Part shown: in pieces, positions 10,909 to 20,455 of the stretch
Numbering within the stretch: position 1 is the stretch's first letter
Layout: the number at the start of each line of letters is the position of its first letter
Origin: Mesostigma viride
Lineage: Eukaryota; Streptophyta; Mesostigmatophyceae; Mesostigmatales; Mesostigmataceae
Assembly: GCA_009746045.1 (NCBI GenBank)
Contig: RPFO01000026.1
Location: 4,950,649 to 5,001,536 of the forward strand
DNA length: 50,888 nt
Reading direction: 5' to 3'
Translations under genes and position numbers: made by a program
The notes under the pieces: generated by a model
What the model saw: the letters and a program-made list of their open reading frames with translations, nothing else
What the model was told of the DNA's origin: nothing
Databases searched by the model: none

Positions 10909-11385
10909 AGTTAGAATGCGGTGGGATATATTGCTTGAGAACACTGAGAGCTGTGAGCAATGAATTGCTTGGTTCATTAGAAAATAGGTTTACCCTTTAT
11001 CAACGTTCCTCTCACCGGCTGCGCCGCCAGTGACCGTTGGGTGCAGACCGTTGGCCAGCCCGAGGCCGCACGATGACAGGTAGCTGCCTAGTCACTGCAT
11101 CGTGCGATCACAGATCAATGCACGCTGCAGTACGGTCCCTATCTAGGATACTCTAGTACCGTCCAATGACAGGACACTACGTATACTGGGTACTGACATC
11201 TGTCACGTACCTCAGTACCCAAAGTACCTATCTAGGGAAACGTATGCGACTCGACTAGCATCCCTATCTGCATAGCCCACGTGGTATTTATATTCGCATA
11301 CCAACGTGGGTTTACAAGGCTTATTCATACGTTGTATTCACAATGCCTTTGAGACTTAGTCTACAGCAAAGCATGGAGACTAACT
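10909..11385 (-). repeat. Copia-like 5' LTR
   Basis: 477 bp; pairs with 3725-4200. Reading into the element on the minus strand, the internal sequence starts TGAATTTTATTTGC, which is not a canonical tRNA-complementary primer site beginning TGG. The LTR contributes an ATG at 11343 that opens in frame with the downstream Ty3 RT. Confidence 0.92.
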
Positions 11386-13289
11386 CCACCACGTCCCCGA
11401 TGTACCGGATGGGGCCCGTCGAGCTGATGGAGCTCAAGAAGATCCTGATGGCCCTCCTTGAGCGTGGTCTGATTGAGCCCAGTAATAGCCCCTTCTCCGC
11501 TGGGGTACTCCTTGTGCCCAAGCCGGGGGGCAAGTGGCGGCTCGTCACCGACTACAGGAAGCTCAACGCGATCACTGTCAAGTCCAAGTACCCGCTCCCG
11601 CGCATTGATGACATCTTCAATCGGGTGCAGGGTGCCACCTGCTTCACGGTGATCGACTGCGCCGATGGGTTTTGGCAGCTTCGCATCGCTGAAGAGGACT
11701 GTCACAAGACGGCCTTCAATACGCCATACGGACACTACCAGTTCCGCGTGGCGGCGATGGGGCTCTGCAACTCACCAGCCAGCTTCCAGATGCTCATGAA
11801 CGACATCTTGCGGCCCGTCATGGGGACCGCACACCTGCCACAGGTGTCCAGTGACCTGCGCGACCCTCGCAAGGGGGACAAGCCGCCCTGGTCCTGGAAA
11901 CGCACTTGCGCGCTGGCCTATCTAGATGACATCCTGGTGTACTCCAAGACCTTCGAGGAGCACCTGGAGGACGTCGATACGGTCCTGCGCATCATGGAAG
12001 ACGAGCATCTCTCGGCCCGCAGGGCTAAGGTTCGCGCGGGGCGCAGCGTCCCGTTCCTGGGCCACACGCTTTCTGCAGCAGGCGTGGCCACGGACCCCGA
12101 GAAGATCGCCTCTGTCCAACAGTGGCCAGCTCCGACCGACGTGAAGGGCGTGCGTAGCTTCCTGGGCATTGCGTCATACTATCGACGCTTCATCCCCAGG
12201 TTTGCCACGATCGCGTCGCCCATCAACGCTCTCCTCAAGAAGGGCGTGTCCTTCGTCTGGTCGGCACAGTGCCAGCAGGCCTTTGAGGCCCTCAAGGCCA
12301 GTTTGACTGCGGCCCCAGTGCTCGTGCTCCCAGACCCGTCCCTTCCTTTTGTGGTCGCGACGGATGCCAGCAAGGTGGCTATCGGCGGGGTCCTCCTGCA
12401 GGACCAAGGCAAGGGCTTGCAACCGGTTGAGTACATCTCCCGCACAATGATCCCCGCCGAGCGGAACTATCCGGTCCACCAGCAGGAGCTGTTGGCTGTG
12501 GTCTACTGTTGCCACACATGGCGCCACCACCTGTTGGGCGCGCAGTTTGATGTTGCGGTCAGCGAGACAGGAGACCTCGACCCCGCCCGTTTGATTATTC
12601 ACACGGACCATAGGCCCCTGACTCACCTCCTGACGCAGCCAAATCTGACGCCCCGTCAGGCCAGATGGATGGAGTACCTTTCCCAATTCGCCCCTTTTAA
12701 GATCCAGTACGTGAAGGGTGCGGACAATGTTGTGCCCGACGCCCTCTCCCGTCGTGCTGACTACTGGTTCTATGAGGACATGGGGGTGCTCCATACCACC
12801 TGCGAGGAGGCGCCTGGCGCCCCGCTCTACGATGACCCCCCACGGTCGCCGCGGGCGCGCTACCTGTTCCACATGAGTCATACCACTCCGGATGCCTTGT
12901 CGCCCCCCGATGGCGACGACGACCAGCGCGTGGACGCGCGGTCCCCCGGGGAAGGGGAGGGATCCCACACGCGGGTTCCCCTCGGTGCTGTGGCTCAGGG
13001 ATCCCACACGCGGGTTCCCCTTGGTGCTGTGGCTCAGGCCATTTTTCATCAACCCCTTGGATCTCCGGTGGTCGTGTCTGAGTACCTACACTCGGCGCTT
13101 GACCAACCAGAGGAGGAGGACGAGGCCGATGCGTACACGGTCACATCCCCCCTGCATGGAGACGCTGATCAGCCGCTTCACGGTTACCGAGCCGGCCGCC
13201 TTGGAGGTGATCAAGTCACACCCCAAGATGATGGGCAGGCTCCCGTGCAAGTTCCAAGAGGGACGCCTATACGTCATGGTGCGCCCTGA
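11343..13289 (+). pseudogene. pol: Ty3 reverse transcriptase and RNase H, resumed after copia insertion
   Basis: The first 16 codons (11343-11390) come from the copia LTR; true Ty3 sequence starts at 11391. RT motifs are clear: LLERGLIEPSNSP, LVTDYRKLN, the TVIDCADGFWQL block, the FRVAAMGLCNSPASFQ block, and the catalytic YLDD at 11919-11930. The thumb/connection FLGIASYYRRFI block and RNase H (VVATDASKVAIG, the Glu-containing YPVHQQELLAV, and HTDHRPL) follow. The product copies the element's RNA. After about 13165 the frame loses similarity and the integrase N-terminus continues in frame 1, so a +1 frame change lies near 13150-13170. A 39-bp in-frame duplication is at 12960-13037. Confidence 0.9.
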
Positions 13290-14661
13290 CACGTGGCGCC
13301 TCTACATACCCGAGCTCTGTCGAGCAGCTTTGCTCCACGAGCTCCACGATTCTCTTGTCGGCGGTCACCAGGGCATTCATCGGCTGCTACCACGGGCGCG
13401 CCGCCATTTCTACTGGCCTGGCATGAAGGACTACATCAAGGCCTATATACGCGAATGCCCGTCGTGCCAGGTAGCCAAGTCCCAGAACACGGGTACTCAG
13501 GCTGTTCCAAAGACACTACCTGATCCCCTGGGTCCCTGGGACTCTATCCAGATGGATTTCGTCGGCCCCTTTAAGAAGACCAAGAATGGCAACAGCAAGA
13601 TCTTGGTGTTCGTGGACCGACTCACGCGCATGTGCCACCTGGCCCCCTGTCCGGCTGACCTGACAGCCGAGGGGTGTGCCAAACTGTACCTCAACCACGT
13701 CTTCCGGTTCCACGGACTCAGCCGCCAGTTCATCTCGGACCGAGACACGCTCTTCACAGCCCGGTTCTGGCAGGAGTTCTTCGACTGCCTGGGAACCAAG
13801 GTGTCGCTAGGCACGGCTTATCACAGCTCGTCCTCCCATCTGGTGGAGCGGCTCAACCGCACGGTTCAGGAAACCATGCGCCATTACACCGACGAGGTGG
13901 GCAGCAACTGGGAGGAGTTGCTATGCTTCGTGGAGTTCTCCCTGAACAACGCACCACAGGCCGCCCATGGCCTCACCCCGTTCTTTCTCAACACAGGACG
14001 GCACCCGCTGACGCCGACCGACTTACTGACAAGTCCGGCGCTGGCGGAACCGGAGGTGCTGCGCACTACTCAGGCGGGTGTGAGCAGCCTGCTGGAGAAG
14101 ATGCGCCAGGCCCACAACAGTGCGGTTAAAGGGTACCGGGCCGCCGCTGAGCGCAACATGGCTCGCGTGGAAGGCAAGCGGGACTCTAGAGCACCGGACA
14201 TCGAGGTCGGGGACTGGGTTCTGGTAGAGGGACCCCAGCTTGGTCGATTCTCCCAGAAGGTGGAAGGGGAGCTCAAAACGAAGCTCCGGCCCATGTACCT
14301 GGGACCTCACCAGGTGCTGGAGAAATGGGATGATGTCATGTTCAAGGTGGACGTGCCCATCTCATGGGGCACCGCGACAACCTTCCACCGCGACCAGCTC
14401 AAGCTGTACCACCAGAACTCGATCCAGGGTAGACTCAATCCCCCGGCTCCTGTGGAGTACGACCCGGAGACAGGGGAACAGGAGGATGAGGTCGAGGAGA
14501 TTGTCGCCCACCGGGATTCCGGGCGTGGTCGACAACGCCAATATCGGATCCGGTGGAAGTTTTCTAGACATGGGGCAGAGGACTCTTGGAGGACGGAGAA
14601 GGAGCTCTCTGGCTGCAAGCGGTTGCTAGACGAGTACAAGAAGGTCCACAGGTTACACTAG
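12892..14661 (+). CDS. pol: Ty3 integrase with C-terminal chromodomain
   Basis: The real integrase portion starts near 13165; the upstream residues of this frame are a shadow. The HHCC zinc domain (HDSLVGGHQGIH...CPSC) spans about 13345-13470. The DDE catalytic core follows, with Asp in QMDFVGPF (codon at 13555), Asp in SDRDTLF (about 13738) and Glu in VERLNRTVQE (about 13845). A GPF/Y-like module comes next, and the last 70 residues (VEYDPETGEQ... to the Trp-rich YRIRWKFSRHG segment) form a chromodomain. Chromodomains of this clade direct insertion into heterochromatin. The stop is 4 nt before the ATG of the next ORF. It should normally be cleaved from a polyprotein with RT. Confidence 0.9.
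   Translation: MPCRPPMATTTSAWTRGPPGKGRDPTRGFPSVLWLRDPTRGFPLVLWLRPFFINPLDLRWSCLSTYTRRLTNQRRRTRPMRTRSHPPCMETLISRFTVTEPAALEVIKSHPKMMGRLPCKFQEGRLYVMVRPDTWRLYIPELCRAALLHELHDSLVGGHQGIHRLLPRARRHFYWPGMKDYIKAYIRECPSCQVAKSQNTGTQAVPKTLPDPLGPWDSIQMDFVGPFKKTKNGNSKILVFVDRLTRMCHLAPCPADLTAEGCAKLYLNHVFRFHGLSRQFISDRDTLFTARFWQEFFDCLGTKVSLGTAYHSSSSHLVERLNRTVQETMRHYTDEVGSNWEELLCFVEFSLNNAPQAAHGLTPFFLNTGRHPLTPTDLLTSPALAEPEVLRTTQAGVSSLLEKMRQAHNSAVKGYRAAAERNMARVEGKRDSRAPDIEVGDWVLVEGPQLGRFSQKVEGELKTKLRPMYLGPHQVLEKWDDVMFKVDVPISWGTATTFHRDQLKLYHQNSIQGRLNPPAPVEYDPETGEQEDEVEEIVAHRDSGRGRQRQYRIRWKFSRHGAEDSWRTEKELSGCKRLLDEYKKVHRLH
12960..13037 (+). repeat. 39-bp direct tandem duplication, two copies
   Basis: Two consecutive 39-bp copies (12960-12998, 12999-13037) differ by one base (ctcggtg/cttggtg). 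In the RT frame they encode two copies of GSHTRVPLGAVAQ, so the duplication keeps frame in the RNase H-integrase linker. Confidence 0.92.
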
Positions 14662-14665
14662 AGGT

Positions 14666-16870
14666 ATGTACATACACACAGAGGTATGTACATACCACCG
14701 GTACACCGTACATACCACAGGTACAGAATACACTAGTCGGTATGGCACAAGAACTCACGTGTGTCAATGTGTGTGGTATTCTCCTGTGCAGACGGGCTCC
14801 CCAAAGGAGGCCAGTCCCAGCTCCTGCAGCAGCGACAGTCCTTTGGTACACCTGACGCTCCCCGAGTCCCCGGAAGCCGCCCCAAAGGCGGACAGACCGG
14901 TGGTGCACCACACCCCTCCAGCGTCCCCTGAGGACGGCGCCCCAAAGGCGTTCGCGGCACGGCGGCTGGCAGCACAGGACGACGGAACTTCTCGGGATTC
15001 CGGCCGTGGCAAACGGCTACGCCTGGAAGAAGGAGAGGCGAGGGTAACAATGGACATGGAGGAATTAGCGCGCCAGGCCCGGAACGCCGAGGAGCTCAAC
15101 AAGGACACCTTCAACCCGAGGATCTTCCTGAGGGATTACGGCATGGAGGACGTGACCCTCGATCGGGCGAGGCAGCGATATGGGAAGTTTCCCTCGAATA
15201 ACCTCGCGGCCTCAGCGCTCGGGTGGCCCAACGACAGGCAGGAGGCCTTCCGCGAGATGATGGAGCTCCACTGTGGTTTCAAGGTGGAGACTAGGCGGGA
15301 ACGCCAGGGGCAGGTGGTGGTCGGCACGGCCTGGGAGACTCACCAACCCGGGTGTAAGTGCGATGCTTGCATGACCACGCTGACCGCACTCATGGCCTAC
15401 CCACGAGTGTTCCTCCTGTTGGTTGCGCCGGGGCTGCGAGAGCGCCTCCGACGCAAATATCACGAATTGCCCCTAGACGGGGCGCTGCGCGGTGCACTCT
15501 GCACCGCTAACGGCCAATACTCCCTGCGGCAGGCATTCGACCGCGTCCTGCAAATGGATGAAGAAGACGCCAACGGTGGGGAGGAGGATCACGACGAGTG
15601 GGATGACGACGACCTGCCCAACATGTTACCGCCGGCCGCTAGGTCTGACACTCGTGATGGAGAGGGCGCCAGGCGCCCCCCGGGTTTTGAGAACCGCCAC
15701 CCAGGTCCCCCGCCGGGTCGCACCGCGCGGGAGGAGATCGCCCACACTCGGCGACATGCGGAACAGGGTGTGCGATTCAGCGGCAGCGGCAGTGACCAGG
15801 CGGGACCCAGTGGGCGACCCCATGACCGAGGTCGCGATCGGGAGCGTCCCCGTGCCTCCAATGTCCGCCCTGACATGCACGCGTCGGAGAGGTCTTTCCG
15901 TCGGGTCCTCGCAGCAGTGCACGGGCCGGCCCGAGAGGCTGCCCGCCCCGTCGATCGCGTGGCGGCTCCAGAGGCCGCCTGTCCTGCACCACAGGGGATG
16001 GCCCCAACGGTCACCCCCCTACCTGTACGCGGCCAGACCTCAGAGATGGTTCGCTCCGTAGAGCGCGACCGGGTCCCAGGGCCCGAGCGACCGATGGCGC
16101 CGGAAGGACAGTGGGTGCAGGGAGGTGAGATCCAGCCGAGGGTGGGGCGGGTGGTGTCCTATGGAGGGCAACAGCCCCGCACGGAGGTGGTGATCTTCGA
16201 CTGGAACCTGGCCGGTGTGGTGACTCCCCGGCCGCGTCCTCCCCAGGAATACGAGGGCTTTGTGCTGGAGTTTCCACCTGGTCCCTGGGGTTTCAAGGAT
16301 CGCGGCACCTACCAGGAACAACTTAAAATCCGGCTGCACCCACAACTCCCGTTCCTTCGGCCGCGACAAGTTGCTTCAGGGGGGCTCTGGCCGGTCATTT
16401 CCAACGGCGTGACGATGTATTGCCCGGAGGTTCGGACTTATGACTATTACGTCGCCGGGGCGAAACGCCAGGTCATCCCACCCAAGCTGGCGCCAAACGC
16501 GTCTCGGTTCCTGGCCGGGGTGGCAGATGATTGGATGCTCTCCCATCCGCCCCTCCCCCAAGTCGATTGGATGCTGGTTCCGGCGGTGATGCTGGCGATG
16601 GGCGAGGAGTACATGCGGGTGCATCACTGTGGCGCTGTGGATAAGAGGGTGGCCTCCCTCATCTTCACGGTGCCCGCGTACATGGCCGCGTTCCTGGCCA
16701 TGTGGCCTGATGGCTCCTGGGATCGTCTGTCCCTCATCGGGCGACGGGATCCGGGGCCTCCTCAGCAATGGGCATTTGAGGAGGAGCTCATCGCGTACCC
16801 GGGTTGCCATGAGGATCGGGCAACCTCCCGGGGAGAGGCGGCTTACGCCGCCGCCTTGCGCCGTCGCTGA
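14666..16870 (+). CDS. Extra ORF downstream of Ty3 integrase, unknown function
   Basis: 734 codons from the first ATG, 4 nt after the integrase stop; a more likely functional start is the ATG at 15050, where composition changes from repetitive GTACATAC-derived sequence to a well-behaved protein. Visible features are a CKCDAC cysteine cluster (about 15352-15370), a strongly acidic patch (15553-15625), a Pro/Arg-rich middle, and a C-terminal ~220-residue part rich in Trp, Pro and Tyr (GFVLEFPPGPWGF, DWMLSHPPLPQVDWML) with two hydrophobic stretches near 16560-16600 and 16660-16710. No family was recognised. It occupies the envelope position of retroviruses, but no signal peptide or clear transmembrane anchor is seen. 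It ends about 300 nt before the polypurine tract, so it belongs to the element. Confidence 0.75.
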   Translation: MYIHTEVCTYHRYTVHTTGTEYTSRYGTRTHVCQCVWYSPVQTGSPKEASPSSCSSDSPLVHLTLPESPEAAPKADRPVVHHTPPASPEDGAPKAFAARRLAAQDDGTSRDSGRGKRLRLEEGEARVTMDMEELARQARNAEELNKDTFNPRIFLRDYGMEDVTLDRARQRYGKFPSNNLAASALGWPNDRQEAFREMMELHCGFKVETRRERQGQVVVGTAWETHQPGCKCDACMTTLTALMAYPRVFLLLVAPGLRERLRRKYHELPLDGALRGALCTANGQYSLRQAFDRVLQMDEEDANGGEEDHDEWDDDDLPNMLPPAARSDTRDGEGARRPPGFENRHPGPPPGRTAREEIAHTRRHAEQGVRFSGSGSDQAGPSGRPHDRGRDRERPRASNVRPDMHASERSFRRVLAAVHGPAREAARPVDRVAAPEAACPAPQGMAPTVTPLPVRGQTSEMVRSVERDRVPGPERPMAPEGQWVQGGEIQPRVGRVVSYGGQQPRTEVVIFDWNLAGVVTPRPRPPQEYEGFVLEFPPGPWGFKDRGTYQEQLKIRLHPQLPFLRPRQVASGGLWPVISNGVTMYCPEVRTYDYYVAGAKRQVIPPKLAPNASRFLAGVADDWMLSHPPLPQVDWMLVPAVMLAMGEEYMRVHHCGAVDKRVASLIFTVPAYMAAFLAMWPDGSWDRLSLIGRRDPGPPQQWAFEEELIAYPGCHEDRATSRGEAAYAAALRRR

Positions 16871-17178
16871 CTCCCGGAGTGGACCTGTGGGCCCCGTTCG
16901 TTTTCTCTTTTTCTTTCTTTTCTTTTTAACTGTCTCTGCCGGTAGAGACATTGACTACGTCAAGACTTGTCCTTGCGTGGCGAGTTTTGGGGGAATTGGT
17001 TTTACTGGCCCGTTGGAGAACAAGGGTTGGGACATAGTACCCCTATGGTCAACCTGCGGTCGCGAGGATCATCGACCGCTCGGCTACTCAGCATTAAGTG
17101 TTGTGTGTGTTTTCAATTTCCCGTGCTTCTTCACCTCTATGACGGTAGAGGCTACCGTCCCCTGGGGAGGGGGAGGAG
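16871..17178 (+). other. Ty3 3' untranslated region and polypurine tract
   Basis: Non-coding 3' region ending in the purine tract TGGGGAGGGGGAGGAG at 17163-17178, directly before the LTR. This tract primes plus-strand DNA synthesis and fixes the element's orientation as +. Confidence 0.8.
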
Positions 17179-17817
17179 TGTTGCGTGCCCGACCCTTGGA
17201 ACGGGCGCAACAATGGAATAAATTATGTATTTTGGCTTGTTGTCATAGTCCGTAGGACTTTGGGACTCATTTCGGGACGTAATTTGGGAATTGTCCCTTG
17301 GTCAGGACTTTTGTATGGAACTATGATAGTTTGTGTGATTCGGACTAGTTATTTTGGGCCTAGGTTGATGTATGAGATCTTCTAGGGGCCGGCGCAGTCG
17401 CGCCGCGCTGCGTACTTTACAGCCGGTTAAGATCTTGTATTCATGCGTGGATTCTGTAGGTGAGGGTCGATGTCGACCCGAGGATCTTGTGTGGACTGCA
17501 TGTTTCGGAGTTCTCTGGAAGGTCGGCGCCATGTCGGCGCCTCTTGCCAGCTTGGTGGCAGACCTAGGTGAAATTGGTCCGAGGACGAGAGTCTCGTCCT
17601 CTTGGTTCGGAATAAAGTGTGTGTTATCACCTGTCTGAACCTGGGGCATAAATTCCAACTGCATTTGGTAGCTCCATCCTAAATGTGGATTGTGTAGATT
17701 AATGCAATATTAATCACCGCGAGCCGTAACAGGCCTAAAGCCACGCCTGTTCCGTTAATCCCACTCCCAAAGAGTGGTCGTGGTTAGCCAAGAAGCCGGT
17801 GACAACCTACCTTAACA
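17179..17817 (+). repeat. Ty3 3' LTR
   Basis: 639 bp beginning TGTTGCG right after the polypurine tract and ending TTAACA, where viral coding sequence resumes. AATAAA-type signals occur near 17217 and 17611. The partner 5' LTR lies left of the window, where a matching 5-bp duplication of ATAGG would be expected. Confidence 0.82.
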
Positions 17818-18138
17818 ATAGGATCTTTCGCACGACCCGGATGGGTTCGTTACATTAAACCACGATTTCCCATCCACTATTAGCTTAAAAAATGACTCGA
17901 TAGGGTCCGCGGCCGTCTCCTCGTCGTAATCATCGCCTAAACGCAAACTTGTTGGCTCACTTGGGTAACACACCCGCACGCCATCAACAATCGTATGCAA
18001 GTCAAATGGATGAACCTGGGATAATTGCAACGCTACAATGTCCTGTTCAACGCTTGCGATTTGCGCGTCTGTTTCTTGGTCAACCGTCAAGCCGGTTGCA
18101 AGGTTTATGGGCCGGTTGAGAGTCGAAATCACTACCAT
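17818..18138 (-). pseudogene. Truncated viral gene of unknown function, 5' part only
   Basis: On the minus strand an ATG at 18136-18138 opens about 107 codons that run straight into the Ty3 LTR at 17817, where a TAA within the LTR ends the frame. The gene was therefore cut by the Ty3 insertion and its rest should lie left of the window. The fragment is soluble-looking with an acidic patch (GDDYDEETAADP) and no motif I can assign. It starts 24 bp from the divergent coiled-coil gene, a compact arrangement typical of small DNA viruses. A capsid or other structural role is possible but unsupported. Confidence 0.6.
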
Positions 18139-18162
18139 TTATTATCTGCCTAGAATATAAAC
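18139..18162. promoter_or_regulatory. Divergent viral promoter region
   Basis: Only 24 bp separate two head-to-head start codons. The spacer contains the AT-rich GAATATAAAC immediately before the + strand ATG, so both genes must share very short control sequences or overlapping 5' ends. Confidence 0.45.
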
Positions 18163-18317
18163 ATGGCCTCTGAGGCTTCAGAGACCCCAACGAGCTACCA
18201 AGACGAAACCTTCGCCGAGACGCGGGAAGAGCAGGTTGACCTGGTCAAGACAATTCGAAAGGGACAACCGCTGAATGATGAACAGAAAAAAGCCCTTCGC
18301 GACAAAATGAGAGTTTA

Positions 18318-18434
18318 TGACACTTGAGCTCCCAAGAAAACCAGCATTTGATTGAAAACAATGAGTAGAGCCCCTGCCAAAGGCAGGTTTAAGTAGTCAT
18401 CTCGTCTCCCTCGCATGCAGGAGCAAGAGCCCCC
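18318..18434. repeat. Split repeat A1
   Basis: 117-bp segment starting TGACACTTGAGC, repeated at 18921-19037, 38957-39073 and 39562-39678. Confidence 0.85.
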
Positions 18435-18437
18435 CAA

Positions 18438-18453
18438 GGGTGGGATGGGTGGG
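18438..18453 (+). other. G-quadruplex-type linker
   Basis: GGGTGGGATGGGTGGG: four G3 tracts with 1-2 nt loops, at the junction of A1 and B1. The same 16-mer is at 39077-39092 in copy 2, and an analogous motif is at 37136-37151 in the other family. Confidence 0.85.
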
Positions 18454-18920
18454 AAGAAACAATTACGGGTCACAACCCGCCGACCATGCTTATCAAGCCT
18501 ACCGTCAAAATGGAAAACGGCAAAACCAGAAATATCCTAACGCTGACAATTTAATAATTCAGCCAGCCAGCTCATCTGTCACACGTCTGAGCTGTCAGGC
18601 CATGTGTACTCTTCGAATGCAACCCTGAACACACTACCCAACCAAGCAGCACACCAATCAATTGGTGAGTGCTGGTTACATCAGATTTTATTACAGCTTT
18701 TTGACGCAACTTCCGTCAGCATTCAACACATGGCCGGCCGTTCAAACAAACGGCGCCTGACTTACAAAAGGCAAAGCTAGTTGCCAGTAGGATTCCCCGG
18801 TAAACAACAAGCCGTCCCCATTTGTCTAACAAGCCTTTCTGCATGTACAGCCACAAGGTTGTGGCGGCCCTTTCTTTCCCGCATGCTGTTTAATAAACTA
18901 TTTTCAGAGAAATCCGATTA
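18454..18920. repeat. Split repeat B1
   Basis: 467-bp repeat ending CCGATTA, matching 19989-20455 and the corresponding segments in copy 2. Confidence 0.88.
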
Positions 18921-19037
18921 TGACACTTGAGCTCCCAAGAAAACCAGCATTTGATTGAAAACAATGAGTAGAGCCCCTGCCAAAGGCAGGTTTAAGTAGT
19001 CATCTCGTCTCCCTCGCATGCAGGAGCAAGAGCCCCC
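18921..19037. repeat. Split repeat A2
   Basis: Second A copy, abutting B1 directly and followed by the internal region. Confidence 0.85.
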
Positions 19038-19988
19038 GATCCACCCCAGTCCCTGGCGCCATTACCCTCCTCCCCCGCACTGTCGCCGCTCAGGAAACAA
19101 AACTTGATAGGATCACTGTTGCCCCAAATAACAGTGAACAAAGAAAAGGAGAAGACCCCCCCCCTCTTCCGAGCAGCCTCGAGGGTAGCCGCTTCCATAA
19201 AAGACCACAAAGTGGGGCGTGTCGCAACATCTCCTTCATGGCGACTCAGCCCGCACAAGGCTATAATAACCCCCTAAGGGGCCCGACACTAAAAGGTTAG
19301 CGAATCCGCGGAGCCGCCTCAGCAAAATATTATTCCGGATAAAAACCCAGAAAATTCGCATTCCGACGCCACCAGGGTTTGAACCGCTACCTGCCGGGTG
19401 CTGAGCAGGGAGAGACGACAAGGCCAGACACTGCCACTGTCAGCCGAGACGCCTTTCCGATACTCGGTTCCTTTTGTGGGAATTTTGCAAATATATTTTC
19501 TTCCGGAACGCAAGAAATTAGCCGGCCGCGCGTCACCCTTATATCCCTCGCTGGCCCATAACAAAAAAGGGCCGCGCACCAAGCCGAAGGCAGCGCCATG
19601 CAGCGCCCTAGGCGGTGGGCCGTTGACTGACTACCAGCGCAGTCTCATGGAATCCAATTTAATCTATTGACCTTCGCACAGTTTCCGCATCAGCTGCGGA
19701 CTTCTTAGTCGACATGATTGGCTCCGCTGCTGGAATTACCAGCAGCCGGGGCGGGGCGCCCAGCCCACTTTCTATGACCACCGAGACGCTGCCCAGCAAG
19801 GTGCCAACCAGAACCACTTGGCACATTGGTAACGCGAAATTTCCGTTCCGTTCAAACCGCCCCTACCTGCCGTGAAGTCGCAAAGCCCGCGACTTCATAG
19901 CAGGCAAGGACGGGGTCTTTGCCTAATTTTCTTTAGCCCCGCCGCCATAGCAGCGAGGCCGCGCATACTGCTTCAGTGAGCACATTCA

Positions 19989-20455
19989 AAGAAACAATTA
20001 CGGGTCACAACCCGCCGACCATGCTTATCAAGCCTACCGTCAAAATGGAAAACGGCAAAACCAGAAATATCCTAACGCTGACAATTTAATAATTCAGCCA
20101 GCCAGCTCATCTGTCACACGTCTGAGCTGTCAGGCCATGTGTACTCTTCGAATGCAACCCTGAACACACTACCCAACCAAGCAGCACACCAATCAATTGG
20201 TGAGTGCTGGTTACATCAGATTTTATTACAGCTTTTTGACGCAACTTCCGTCAGCATTCAACACATGGCCGGCCGTTCAAACAAACGGCGCCTGACTTAC
20301 AAAAGGCAAAGCTAGTTGCCAGTAGGATTCCCCGGTAAACAACAAGCCGTCCCCATTTGTCTAACAAGCCTTTCTGCATGTACAGCCACAAGGTTGTGGC
20401 GGCCCTTTCTTTCCCGCATGCTGTTTAATAAACTATTTTCAGAGAAATCCGATTA
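19989..20455. repeat. Split repeat B2
   Basis: Second B copy; its last TTA overlaps the viral Tyr codon at the right edge of the insertion. Confidence 0.88.

Larger units (their letters stand above)
3725..11385 (-). mobile_element. Copia-like LTR retrotransposon nested in Ty3 RT
   Basis: A 7661-bp element flanked by the 5-bp duplication CCACC (3720-3724 and 11386-11390). Removing it restores Ty3 pol continuity. Its LTRs start AGTTAG and end CTAACT, not TG...CA. The LTRs differ by one substitution and two short indels (3 and 4 bp), so the insertion is young. Genes run on the minus strand: two gag frames, then a pol frame with zinc knuckle, integrase, a protease-like segment, RT and RNase H. 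Integrase before RT is the copia arrangement. Confidence 0.93.
1..17817 (+). mobile_element. Ty3 chromovirus LTR retrotransposon, left end outside window
   Basis: In order on the + strand I see a viroplasmin-type ORF0 tail, gag with a CCHC knuckle, retropepsin, reverse transcriptase, RNase H, integrase with a chromodomain, an extra ORF, a polypurine tract and a 3' LTR. PR-RT-RH-INT order plus a chromodomain is the signature of Ty3 chromoviruses. The 5' LTR is not in the window. A copia-like element splits the RT. The 3' LTR ends inside a viral gene on the minus strand, so this element landed in the viral block. Frame changes occur in gag and between RNase H and integrase. Confidence 0.9.
18318..20455 (-). 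mobile_element. Non-autonomous split-direct-repeat (PAT/TOC1-like) element, copy 1
   Basis: Direct repeats are arranged A1 (18318-18434), G-rich linker, B1 (18454-18920), A2 (18921-19037), internal (19038-19988), B2 (19989-20455). B1 and B2 are both 467 bp and A1/A2 117 bp. Read on the minus strand this is left repeat - internal - right repeat - joined repeat pair, the split direct repeat organisation known for tyrosine-recombinase retrotransposons such as PAT/Ngaro and Chlamydomonas TOC1. The internal 951 bp has no RT or recombinase, so it depends on another element. It interrupts a viral gene, and the flanks share only TTA, as expected for recombinase-type insertion without a long target duplication. 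Confidence 0.8.

Noticed and set aside
18318-18920. Solo LTR followed by a second LTR element
   Set aside because: The A and B segments flank either a 19-bp linker or a long internal region, and both families show the same pattern; a normal LTR does not split this way. Split direct repeats explain it better.
19370-19420. tRNA-like sequence on the minus strand (GGTTCAAACCC)
   Set aside because: It resembles a B box, but the T stem does not pair and no cloverleaf could be drawn.
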